Positions 1 to 6,590 are shown, counted from the stretch's first letter. The stretch is DNA of 7,110 nt from Gemmatimonadota bacterium (GCA_031127185.1 JARIET010000149.1:1-7110), one strand, 5' to 3'. The notes: a model not told the origin generated them from the sequence alone. Numbers and translations are program-made.

Positions 1-2237
1 GCCTCCTTGTAAACCGGCCGCCACGCGGGGAGTCCGGACGAGTGCGTCAGGAGATGGCGAATCGTCACGCGCTCCTTGTTCGGGCCACTCCAGGACGGCA
101 GGTAACGCTGCACCGGTGCGTCGAGCGAAACGCGACCCTGCTCCACCAACTGCATCATCGCGGAGGTGAGCGAAACGACCTTCGTCAGCGACGCCATATC
201 CCAGAGCGTATGCTGCGTCGGCGACGGAGTGTTGCCCCAGTTGATATGCCCGGCGCCATACTCGGTGACCACCCCCGATTTTCTGCCCACGATCGCGTAG
301 GCGGCCGGAAACGCGCTGTCGCGTATGGCCGCATCGAGCACTGCGCGTACCGTGTCGGCGAGTGAACGCGCGGCCGCAGGTGCGCCGGCTGACGTCGGCG
401 GCGGAACCGGGCGGTCGTCATCGCCCGACCCGACGAACGGCCGCATGAGGCCATCTCCGCGCGCGTAGACCCCGGGCAGTGACACCGGCGAGCGTCCGGA
501 GATCGGGCCGGCTCCGGTGATCGCGCGCGCGGCCGCCTGCTCAAGCGCCGGACCGCGCCCGAATGTGGTCAGGTACGCGCCTACGCGCGGGACCTCGCGC
601 AGGATGTACGGGTTCGCGCCCGCAACGACAAAGACATCGCGGACGGCAGCGAGCGAATCGAGCCACGCCGCAAACGCCGGGGCGAGGACGAACCGGCCTT
701 CGCCTTCCACGGTACGCACGAGCGTGTACACGACCACCCGTTCACCCACACGCGGAATGGAGTCGAGCTGCGGGCGCGCCGTTGCCGGCGTGACGCGCAC
801 GAGCCGGGCATTCTTGATCACCTTCCGGAACTCTGCGCCGAACTCGCGTCCCGCGAGGATGTCATTCTCCCCCGCGTAGTTCACCACCACCGTCGGCGGG
901 CCGTCGCGAAGCGGCACGAGCGACTTTGCATCACGAATCAGCGTGATCGCCTGCCGGGCTACGCGGACGGCGGTCGCGCGGTGTTCCGCGGATCCGACGA
1001 TGCTTCGGAGTGAATCGAGCGCGACGATCGGACGCGTTGCAGCCCCCGTGCGCGCCTTCATTTCGAGTATGCGACGCACGGACGTGTCGATCCGCGCTCG
1101 AGAGATCTCGCCGCGCTCCACGGCCGCGACCACGGCATCCAGCGTGCGCCGGACGTCGGTCGGCATCAGGAGGATGTCACTCCCCGCCTGTACCGCGAGG
1201 ATGGCGCTCTGTTCGACACTGTACCCCTTGCCGATGCCCTGCATCGTCATCGCGTCGGTCACCGTGAGGCCGCGGAAGCCGAGGTGGTCCCGGAGCAAGC
1301 CCGTCATGATGGTGGGCGCAAGCGTGGCCGGAATCGAGTCGCCGGAAACGGCTGGCAAGGCGATGTGTGCGCTCATGACGCCGGCGATGCCGGCACCAAT
1401 GGCTGCACGAAACGGAGCCAGCTCCACGGAATCGAGTTGCGCGCGGCTGCTGTTCACCATCGGGAGCGCCAGGTGCGAGTCCGTGTCGGTGTCGCCGTGC
1501 CCGGGGAAGTGCTTCGCCGTGGCCGCCACACCTGCAGACTGTAATCCGCGGACGTACGCGGCCGACAATCGCGCCACGGTCGCCGGATCTTCGCCGAAAC
1601 TGCGCGTGTTGATCACCGGGTTTGCCGGATTGTTGTTCACGTCGACAACCGGCGCGAAGACGAGGTGAATCCCGACCGCGCGCGCCTCCAGTCCCGTGAT
1701 CCGGCCAACAGCTTCCGCGTTCGCTTCGTTTCCGGTCGCGCCGATCGCCATCGCGCTCGGCAGGATCGTCGCGGCACCCGCCGGGTACTGCAGTGCGGGC
1801 GCAAACACGCCCCCTTCGAGTCGGCCGAGTCCGGGCTCCAGGTCGCTCGATACGAGCAGCGGCACACGCGCTGCGCGCTGCAGGTCGTTCACTTTTGCCG
1901 CCACTTCAATCGGCGATCCGAGCGACATCACGACGCCTCCCACGTGATCGTCGCGCACCCAGCGAAGCGCCTCGTCGTAGGTGGGGTCGGTGGTACTGGT
2001 GTAGTCTCCAAGGACCCAGACCATGACCATCTGTGCGACGCGGTCGCGCAACGACAGCGAGGCGAGTGTGTGATCCACCCAGCGGCGCGAGGTTGTGCTG
2101 AGCGGAGTTCCGGGCGCCACCATGGCGCCGGGGGCAGGCGCAGGCGTGCTGACGCCGGTGCCAGCGCAGCCCTGCAGCGCGAGCGCCGCAGCCGTGAGAC
2201 CAAGTCGCACCATTCGAGCGTTCGAGGTGTAGGTCAT
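1..2237 (-). CDS. nagZ: NagZ-type GH3 beta-N-acetylglucosaminidase fused to a beta-lactamase-family serine hydrolase (lipoprotein; C-terminus beyond window)
   Basis: One open minus-strand frame runs from ATG at 2237 to the left edge: 745 codons with no stop. Residues 1-24 form a lipoprotein signal with lipobox L-Q-G-C (Cys24), so the protein should be membrane-anchored and outward-facing. Residues about 50-395 are a GH3 N-terminal barrel: KHFPGHGDT (242-250) followed by DSH (253-255) is the NagZ signature, and VTDAM (326-330) carries the likely nucleophile Asp328. Residues about 410-600 fit the second GH3 domain seen in the longer, Bacillus-type NagZ. From about 625 a beta-lactamase/esterase (PF00144) fold begins, with the SxxK motif S-L-T-K (Ser683, Lys686) and the conserved HSSGLP (732-737). 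NagZ releases GlcNAc from muropeptides. The serine hydrolase could be an AmiE-like MurNAc-peptide amidase, but esterase or D,D-peptidase activity is also possible. In-frame alternative starts are ATG at 2252 and 2213. I chose 2237 for a GGCGGA element at suitable spacing; 2213 also leaves a complete signal peptide. Confidence 0.93.
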   Translation of the reverse strand, partial: MTYTSNARMVRLGLTAAALALQGCAGTGVSTPAPAPGAMVAPGTPLSTTSRRWVDHTLASLSLRDRVAQMVMVWVLGDYTSTTDPTYDEALRWVRDDHVGGVVMSLGSPIEVAAKVNDLQRAARVPLLVSSDLEPGLGRLEGGVFAPALQYPAGAATILPSAMAIGATGNEANAEAVGRITGLEARAVGIHLVFAPVVDVNNNPANPVINTRSFGEDPATVARLSAAYVRGLQSAGVAATAKHFPGHGDTDTDSHLALPMVNSSRAQLDSVELAPFRAAIGAGIAGVMSAHIALPAVSGDSIPATLAPTIMTGLLRDHLGFRGLTVTDAMTMQGIGKGYSVEQSAILAVQAGSDILLMPTDVRRTLDAVVAAVERGEISRARIDTSVRRILEMKARTGAATRPIVALDSLRSIVGSAEHRATAVRVARQAITLIRDAKSLVPLRDGPPTVVVNYAGENDILAGREFGAEFRKVIKNARLVRVTPATARPQLDSIPRVGERVVVYTLVRTVEGEGRFVLAPAFAAWLDSLAAVRDVFVVAGANPYILREVPRVGAYLTTFGRGPALEQAAARAITGAGPISGRSPVSLPGVYARGDGLMRPFVGSGDDDRPVPPPTSAGAPAAARSLADTVRAVLDAAIRDSAFPAAYAIVGRKSGVVTEYGAGHINWGNTPSPTQHTLWDMASLTKVVSLTSAMMQLVEQGRVSLDAPVQRYLPSWSGPNKERVTIRHLLTHSSGLPAWRPVYKE

Positions 2238-2240
2238 ATC

Positions 2241-3371
2241 GTGTTCCGCCATCTGAATGTGTTGCTGCTGCCAATCGTGATCGCCGTCGGTGCGACGTCC
2301 CCGATGCCGCTCGCCGCGCAGGGCAGGGAAAGCGCGGCCGATCGGTATCGTCCCGGGGTCACGGTGCTGCTCGAAGAACAAATCTCGCTCATTCGCAACC
2401 GCAGCATTGCACTCTTTGCCGATCCCCGCGCCCGCGACGAACGCGGTCGCGCGACGGCCTCACTGTTTCGGGACGATCGGCGCCTGCGCGCCGCACGGGT
2501 GACGCTGGCCGGAGTGCTGAATCCCGCTGACGCCAATGCGTTCGCGGCTCTGGACACCCTTCGCGGCCCCGTTGCCCTGATAGTACTCGACATCGTTGAC
2601 GACGGCTGGCGCCGCGGCCCGGTCCCGCCATTCATCGTCAGCGCGTTGCGCGTCGCGGCGGCGCGACGCACGCCGGTCATCGTGCTCGACAGGCCGAACC
2701 CGCTCACGGGCGGCCACGCCGAAGGTCCCATCCCCGATTCACTCGCCGCCGCATCGGACGCATTATACGGGCTGCCTGCAAGGCACGGAATGACGGTGGG
2801 TGAGCTGGCGCGATTTTTCAATGATGCAGGCGCGATCGGCGCGGACCTCACGGTGGTGCCCGTCCGCGGGTGGCGTCGTTCCTGGTGGCCGGGAGAGAAC
2901 GGCGTCGCCGAGAACCCGGGCGGTGCGGATGCGACGCCGGAAAGGCTGCTGATTCGTGGAACCCTGGCGCCACTTCAGGCGACGAATGTGAACGTGGCGT
3001 TCGGCCCCGCGCGCGCAGAAGCATCAATCGCGGCGTCCTGGCTCGACGCCAAGCGGCTGGCGACGGCGCTTGCCGATCGGTTGATCGTTGGCGTGAAGTT
3101 TGAGGAGGCCCGGGGACGCGTGAAGGTGGCCATCACGGACCGCGATCGCGCGTCCTCTTGGAGAACGGTTGGTGCGGTACTGGCAGCCCTCCAGCGGGTC
3201 CATCCGGACCAATTCCGATTCGACGCAGAACAGTTCGACGCCTCAGTCGGTACCCCCGGGTTCAGAATGGCGGTGCTGCGCGGCGACGACGCTGACGCCA
3301 TCGTCGATCGTGACCTCGGCAAGGTGGTGGACTTCGCCAGACGGGCGCGTGGGGCGTTGCTCTACCGGTAG
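2241..3371 (+). CDS. Secreted DUF1343 (NamZ/GH171-like) protein, diverged and perhaps inactive
   Basis: The protein has 376 residues and starts at GTG 2241. This start gives a Sec signal peptide (hydrophobic 5-20, cleavage near Ala26) and has GAGGTG at 2224-2229 as a possible Shine-Dalgarno. The frame stays open upstream to 1665, but that stretch is antisense to the nagZ fusion and lacks protein character. DUF1343 landmarks are clear in the middle and at the end: LDRPNPL (149-155), AEGP (160-163), YGLPARHGMTVGELA (176-190), RGWRRSWWP (209-217), and a closing R-x-A-L-L-Y-R. The family includes B. subtilis NamZ, an exo-beta-N-acetylmuramidase that works with NagZ and AmiE. Here the N-terminal third is short. 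I find no PEHG-type motif, the usual D-I-Q-D-V-G-x-R-x-Y-T-Y stretch is replaced by DIVDDGWRR, and the EGTN...GRGT stretch reads QATNVNVAFGPA (247-258). It may be a binding protein or have altered activity. Family assignment is firm; function is not. Confidence 0.85.
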   Translation: MFRHLNVLLLPIVIAVGATSPMPLAAQGRESAADRYRPGVTVLLEEQISLIRNRSIALFADPRARDERGRATASLFRDDRRLRAARVTLAGVLNPADANAFAALDTLRGPVALIVLDIVDDGWRRGPVPPFIVSALRVAAARRTPVIVLDRPNPLTGGHAEGPIPDSLAAASDALYGLPARHGMTVGELARFFNDAGAIGADLTVVPVRGWRRSWWPGENGVAENPGGADATPERLLIRGTLAPLQATNVNVAFGPARAEASIAASWLDAKRLATALADRLIVGVKFEEARGRVKVAITDRDRASSWRTVGAVLAALQRVHPDQFRFDAEQFDASVGTPGFRMAVLRGDDADAIVDRDLGKVVDFARRARGALLYR

Positions 3372-3394
3372 GCGACGGGCGTCCGCGCCGGAGC

Positions 3395-3434
3395 CGCCCG
3401 CCGGGCGCGCGCAACCACCGGTACCGCAGGTTGC
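3395..3434 (+). terminator. Possible terminator hairpins after the DUF1343 gene
   Basis: Two short inverted repeats follow the stop codon. CGCCC/GGGCG (3395-3399 with 3403-3407) has a 3-base loop. GCAACC/GGTTGC (3411-3416 with 3429-3434) has a 12-base loop. Neither has a T-run, so an intrinsic terminator is only a weak possibility. In DNA this GC-rich, short stems arise by chance. Confidence 0.2.
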
Positions 3435-3460
3435 CCGGTGCCACGTTCGCGAGTTATTTT
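3431..3460 (+). promoter_or_regulatory. Possible sigma70-type promoter for the inositol-lipid operon
   Basis: TTGCCC (3431-3436) and TATTTT (3455-3460) are 18 bp apart, in the only clearly AT-richer pocket between the two genes. Transcription would start near 3467 and give a leader of about 80 bases before the ATG at 3551. The match is by eye and only moderate, and the phylum's promoter consensus is not known to me. Confidence 0.3.
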
Positions 3461-3500
3461 GTCACTCTCCGCCCGCTGGACGGTGGCGCTTTGTACGTTG

Positions 3501-3540
3501 TGGAACAGCAAGGACTTAGCGGTTGTTCCAACCACTTTTT
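3501..3540 (+). promoter_or_regulatory. Leader with two mutually exclusive hairpins
   Basis: GGTTG-TTC-CAACC (3521-3533) can fold as a 5-bp hairpin and is followed, after two bases, by TTTTT (3536-3540), resembling a weak terminator. The segment 3524-3530 (TGTTCCA) is also a perfect complement of TGGAACA at 3501-3507. That pairing extends to 9 bp with one G-T pair (3501-3509 with 3522-3530). The two folds cannot form together, as in attenuators. The 13-bp GGTTG-N3-CAACC could instead be an operator. Function is inferred; the repeats themselves are directly visible. Confidence 0.3.
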
Positions 3541-3550
3541 CCATATCTTG

Positions 3551-4174
3551 ATGCAGGCCTTCTGGGAACGGGTAAAGCAGGGCTATCTCGGGCTGCTCGA
3601 CCCGATCGGGAACGCGCTCGTGTCGTGGGGGGTCCGCCCCAACACGATCACGACGATTGGTACCATCGGCACGGTCGCGTCAGGCGCGACGTTTGCGGCC
3701 GGGCACATCAGCATCGGCGGGTTGATACTTGGACTCGCGGCAACGTTGGACCTGCTTGATGGAATCGTGGCGCGACGCTCGGGGCAGGCGTCCGTGTTTG
3801 GGGCGTTTTACGATTCGACGCTCGACCGCGTTGCCGACGGGGCCGTGCTCGGCGGCTTGTTGATATTCTGGGCGTCAGACACTCCGCGCCACTCGCTGCT
3901 GATGGTTGTCGTGTGTCTGTTTGGCCTGGTCGGCGCGTACCTCACATCGTACACCCGTGCGCGCGCCGAGGGGCTTGGGCTTGATGCGAAGGTTGGACTG
4001 ATGCAGCGCACCGAGCGGGTCGTATTACTCTCCGTGCCACAGGCCGTGTTCGGCCTGGCACTCGAAGGTGTTGTCCTCAAGTCCGTCGTTGTCCTTCTCA
4101 CTATCACCTCCTGGATCACCGTCGTGCAGCGCATGATCTATGTGCATCGCGCGACCCAAACGGTTTCGAAATGA
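3551..4174 (+). CDS. CDP-alcohol phosphatidyltransferase, likely phosphatidylinositol-phosphate synthase
   Basis: This is a 207-residue membrane enzyme. It carries the full CDP-alcohol phosphotransferase signature D-x2-DG-x2-AR-x8-G-x3-D-x3-D at Asp67, Asp70, Gly71, Ala74, Arg75, Gly84, Asp88 and Asp92. These residues hold the metal and CDP-diacylglycerol and include the catalytic aspartate. Hydrophobic helices lie around 31-68, 95-107, 115-133 and 156-192. The segment SYTRARAE (133-140) followed by QRTERVV (152-158) resembles the inositol-phosphate-binding part of bacterial phosphatidylinositol-phosphate synthases. The expected reaction is CDP-diacylglycerol plus inositol phosphate giving phosphatidylinositol phosphate and CMP. 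Substrate choice rests mainly on the next gene, which makes inositol phosphate; phosphatidylglycerophosphate synthase is the alternative. The ATG at 3551 has no Shine-Dalgarno. In-frame TTG at 3548 or 3431 and GTG at 3500 are possible, but the family homology begins just after 3551. Its TGA overlaps the next ATG. Confidence 0.88.
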   Translation: MQAFWERVKQGYLGLLDPIGNALVSWGVRPNTITTIGTIGTVASGATFAAGHISIGGLILGLAATLDLLDGIVARRSGQASVFGAFYDSTLDRVADGAVLGGLLIFWASDTPRHSLLMVVVCLFGLVGAYLTSYTRARAEGLGLDAKVGLMQRTERVVLLSVPQAVFGLALEGVVLKSVVVLLTITSWITVVQRMIYVHRATQTVSK

Positions 4175-5496
4175 CCGCCACCAACGATATCGCAACGAAG
4201 ATTCGCCCGGCTTCCGGCAAGCTCGGTATCCTGACCCCCGGCCTCGGTGCCGTGGCCACAACGTTCATCGCTGGCGTTGAGAGCATTCGCCGCGGCCGGA
4301 GCAAACCGATTGGCTCGCTCACGCAGATGGCCACGATCCGGCTCGGCAAGCGCACCGACAACCGCGCCCCGCTGATCAAGGATTTTGTGCCGCTTTCGGG
4401 ACTCGACGACCTCGTGTTCGGCGCCTGGGATCCGATTCCTGACGATGCGCTGACCGCCGCGCGCAAGGCGGGGGTGCTTGAGGACCGTGACATCGACCCG
4501 ATCGCGGACTTTCTCTCGAGCATCAAGCCGATGCCCGCCGTGTTCGAAAACCGGTATGTCACGCGCATCAATGGCACCAACGTCAAGCAGGGCAAGAACA
4601 AGCGCGACCTCGCCGAGCAGCTCCGCCAGGACATGCGCGACTTCAAGGCGAAGCACGGTTGCGATCGGCTGGTTGTGGTGTGGTGTGCGTCCACCGAGAT
4701 CTTCATCAAGCCTGGCCCGACGCACGAGACGCTCGCGGCGTTTGAGAAGGCAATGGAGGCCAATGACGAGTCCATTGCACCGTCCATGCTCTATGCCTAT
4801 GCCGCGTTGATGGAGGGCGTTCCGTTCGCCAATGGCGCGCCGAACCTCACCGTGGACCTGCCGGCACTGCTGCAGCTGGCGAACGACAAGGGCCTCCCGA
4901 TTTCCGGCAAGGACTTCAAGACCGGCCAGACGTGGATGAAGACGGTCATCGCGCCCGGGCTCAAGGCGCGTATGCTTGGCCTGCGCGGCTGGTACTCGAC
5001 GAACATCCTCGGAAACCGTGACGGCGAGGTGCTTGACGATCCGGCCTCGTTCAAGACAAAGGAAGAGTCGAAGTTGTCCGTGCTCCACACGATCCTGCAG
5101 CCGGAGGTGTATCCGGACCTGTACAAGGATTTCTCCCATGTGGTGCGGATCAATTACTATCCGCCGCGGGGGGATAACAAGGAAGGCTGGGACAACATCG
5201 ACATCGTCGGGTGGATGAACTACCCGATGCAAATCAAGGTCAACTTCCTCTGTCGCGATTCGATTCTTGCCGCCCCGATCGTGCTCGACCTCGCGCTGTT
5301 CTCGGACTTCGCCCATCGCGCGGGAATGAAGGGAATTCAGGAATGGTTAAGTTTCTATTACAAGTCGCCGATGGCCGCTGCGGGTCTCCAGGCCGAGCAT
5401 GATCTTTTCATCCAGCAGACGAAGCTGAAGAACACGCTTCGCCACCTGATGGGAGAGGAACAGATCACGCACCTCGGGCTGGAGTATTACAGATGA
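4171..5496 (+). CDS. ino1: myo-Inositol-1-phosphate synthase (inositol-3-phosphate synthase)
   Basis: This is a 441-residue soluble, NAD-dependent enzyme that cyclises glucose 6-phosphate to inositol phosphate, the first step of inositol synthesis. The Rossmann NAD-binding loop is GLGAVATTFIAG (24-35). Other family landmarks are NGTNVKQGKNK (134-144), VVWCASTE (169-176), GKDFKTGQT (246-254, with active-site-type Lys247 and Lys250), LGNRDG (280-285) and KVNFLCRDSILAAP (356-369, with Lys356 and Asp363). It is longer than the roughly 360-residue actinobacterial form and closer in length to the Bacteroides-type enzyme. The start ATG overlaps the previous stop in ATGA and has no Shine-Dalgarno of its own, so translation is probably coupled to the phosphatidyltransferase. 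Together the two genes supply and use inositol phosphate for lipid head groups. Confidence 0.95.
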   Translation: MTATNDIATKIRPASGKLGILTPGLGAVATTFIAGVESIRRGRSKPIGSLTQMATIRLGKRTDNRAPLIKDFVPLSGLDDLVFGAWDPIPDDALTAARKAGVLEDRDIDPIADFLSSIKPMPAVFENRYVTRINGTNVKQGKNKRDLAEQLRQDMRDFKAKHGCDRLVVVWCASTEIFIKPGPTHETLAAFEKAMEANDESIAPSMLYAYAALMEGVPFANGAPNLTVDLPALLQLANDKGLPISGKDFKTGQTWMKTVIAPGLKARMLGLRGWYSTNILGNRDGEVLDDPASFKTKEESKLSVLHTILQPEVYPDLYKDFSHVVRINYYPPRGDNKEGWDNIDIVGWMNYPMQIKVNFLCRDSILAAPIVLDLALFSDFAHRAGMKGIQEWLSFYYKSPMAAAGLQAEHDLFIQQTKLKNTLRHLMGEEQITHLGLEYYR

Positions 5497-5972
5497 ACAT
5501 CCGGCAGTGGGCCGCGCGCCGATGGCTGCGCGCTGGCATGGTGACGGCGGCTCTTATCGGCGCGGGCATGTCCGCCGCCTGCGGCGAGCCCCGGCGGGCG
5601 GTCTACGAACAGCGGCTGTGGACTGACGATTTCGAGATTCGCGTGTCGTCGGTTCCGTCGCCGCCGATCGCGCAGGACACGGCGAGCTACACCATCTACG
5701 TGCGAGACAAGAAGTCGCGTGAGCCGATCGTAAACGGTGAGGGACGGATTTTCGCTACAAACGCCGACCGCCACAGCATCTGGCAGGGGTTCACGTATGG
5801 GCCTGAGGTTGGCACCTATCGCGCCCGCCTCAAGTTCATCACGGCGGGAGAGTGGGCCATGGGTGTGCAGTTCCGCCGGGATTCCACGCAGCCACTGCAA
5901 CAGTCCCTCGATTGGAAGCAGATGATCCGCCCGGGCGCACCGCTGGGCGCCGCATCGGAGAAACAGCCGTGA
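5493..5972 (+). CDS. Small lipoprotein with a YtkA/FixH-like domain
   Basis: The protein has 159 residues. A basic N-terminus, a hydrophobic stretch (15-27) and the lipobox S-A-A-C (Cys30) mark it as a lipoprotein. The mature part looks like a single beta-sandwich of the YtkA/FixH kind: a DFEIRVSSVPSPP start (46-58), TASYTIYVRD (63-72), a 'PIV-NGEG' turn (78-84), GTYRARLKF (107-115) and GEWAMGVQFRRD (119-130). That order (ligand strand, P-V-x-G turn, G-x-Y, G-x-W) is typical of YtkA-like domains, which are often found in metal- or membrane-related exported proteins with no defined reaction. The start ATG overlaps the ino1 stop (ATGA), with GGAG at 5481-5484 at good spacing, so the two are probably made together. 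Its role beside inositol-lipid genes is unknown. Lipoprotein status is well supported; the domain call rests on pattern only. Confidence 0.82.
   Translation: MNIRQWAARRWLRAGMVTAALIGAGMSAACGEPRRAVYEQRLWTDDFEIRVSSVPSPPIAQDTASYTIYVRDKKSREPIVNGEGRIFATNADRHSIWQGFTYGPEVGTYRARLKFITAGEWAMGVQFRRDSTQPLQQSLDWKQMIRPGAPLGAASEKQP
5957..5963 (+). promoter_or_regulatory. Shine-Dalgarno deciding the GTG start at 5969
   Basis: GGAGAAA lies inside the end of the lipoprotein gene, 8 bases from GGAG to the GTG at 5969. The overlap GTGA joins this start to the stop of the previous gene, which favours 5969 over the in-frame ATG at 5996. Confidence 0.55.
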
Positions 5973-6280
5973 AGCACTTTCATCGCACGAGTGTGATGCC
6001 CGACGTTGTCCTCCGTGAGGCCGATGCGTTTTTCGCCGAACTCGGGATGAACGCCACATCGACGGCCTCCCGCGCCCGCAGCTGGGAGGGCGTCGTCGGA
6101 ACACCTGAAGAGCCCGTATCGCTCACGCTCACGGTGAAGATGGAAGGTGGACACTACACCTTCGTTGAGGCACACTCTTCGGCAATGGGCGAGAGCCGTT
6201 TGGACCGGAACGTGAAGAAGTTCTTCGTCCGGCTTCACAGGCTGGCCGACCCGCGGCACGCCACCGCCGCCGCGTACTAG
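5969..6280 (+). CDS. Conserved-looking 103-residue protein of unknown function
   Basis: I do not recognise the family. GTG 5969 overlaps the preceding TGA, and the next in-frame ATG is at 5996. The protein is soluble, with no signal peptide or membrane segment. An N-terminal helix-like part (DVVLREADAFFAELG, about 11-25) is followed by a region rich in beta-type residues (VSLTLTVKMEGGHYTFVEAHS, about 50-70, described here by its ends V-S-L and A-H-S). A basic, amphipathic stretch rich in Lys, Arg and Phe follows (about 77-92), then a loose tail. Normal codon use, tight coupling to the lipoprotein and continuous third-position GC bias support a real gene. It could be a small cytoplasmic partner or regulator of the operon, but nothing in the sequence shows which. 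Confidence 0.78.
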   Translation: MKHFHRTSVMPDVVLREADAFFAELGMNATSTASRARSWEGVVGTPEEPVSLTLTVKMEGGHYTFVEAHSSAMGESRLDRNVKKFFVRLHRLADPRHATAAAY

Positions 6281-6294
6281 CACGACGCATCACG

Positions 6295-6582
6295 GTGACC
6301 GATCCGACGGCGGCAGCAACCGTGGTTCCTGCGTCGCGAAAAGTGGCGATTGGTTGCTTCACCTTCGTGCTCGGCGGTATGAGCGGCGCGATGGTTGCGG
6401 TGCTGCTGTCCAAGTTCATCGCTTTTCTCACCAGGGCGGAGTCGTGCCCCGGCATCCCGACCTGCAATTGGTATGTTTATGCCGGAGTCGGCGCCCTGTT
6501 GGGCTCCGTCTCACTGTCCGGACTCGTGGTCTGGACACTTAGCAAGCCAACGCCCGCGCCACCGGCGCAACCGACCGAATAG
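6295..6582 (+). CDS. Small two-helix membrane protein, unknown function
   Basis: The protein has 95 residues. Two hydrophobic segments, about 17-45 and 59-82, are joined by a short loop carrying two cysteines in C-x5-C (Cys51, Cys57). The C-terminal tail is rich in Pro, Ala and Thr. By the positive-inside rule (Arg15, Lys16 before helix 1; Lys84 after helix 2) both ends probably face the cytoplasm, placing the cysteine loop outside, where a disulfide is possible. The GTG start at 6295 lies 14 bp after the previous stop and has no clear Shine-Dalgarno, so it may depend on reinitiation. A later in-frame ATG would cut into helix 1. It is probably the last member of the inositol-lipid operon. I do not recognise a family. 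Confidence 0.72.
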   Translation: MTDPTAAATVVPASRKVAIGCFTFVLGGMSGAMVAVLLSKFIAFLTRAESCPGIPTCNWYVYAGVGALLGSVSLSGLVVWTLSKPTPAPPAQPTE

Positions 6583-6590
6583 ACCTGCAC

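Noticed and set aside
943..1668. 241-codon plus-strand open frame
   Set aside because: It lies opposite the catalytic GH3 region, whose KHFPGHGDT and VTDAM motifs are unmistakable; its Ser/Thr/Arg/Ala-rich product is typical of a GC-rich antisense frame.
1665..2240. Open plus-strand extension upstream of the DUF1343 gene, beginning with ATG at 1665
   Set aside because: It is antisense to the nagZ fusion, its translation is Arg/His/Gly-rich with no family features, and a signal peptide begins exactly at GTG 2241.
3362..3371. Perfect 10-bp palindrome CTACCGGTAG over the DUF1343 stop codon
   Set aside because: It has no loop to form an RNA hairpin, no second copy in the window, and is short enough to be chance.
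4138..5316. 392-codon minus-strand open frame
   Set aside because: It is the antisense of ino1, rich in Arg, His, Val and Glu, with no recognisable domain; the plus strand encodes a complete, motif-rich enzyme.
5493..5540. Possible twin-arginine signal (A-R-R-W-L-R) in the YtkA/FixH-like lipoprotein
   Set aside because: The residues after the arginine pair do not fit the S-R-R-x-F-L-K consensus; an ordinary lipoprotein signal explains the N-terminus.
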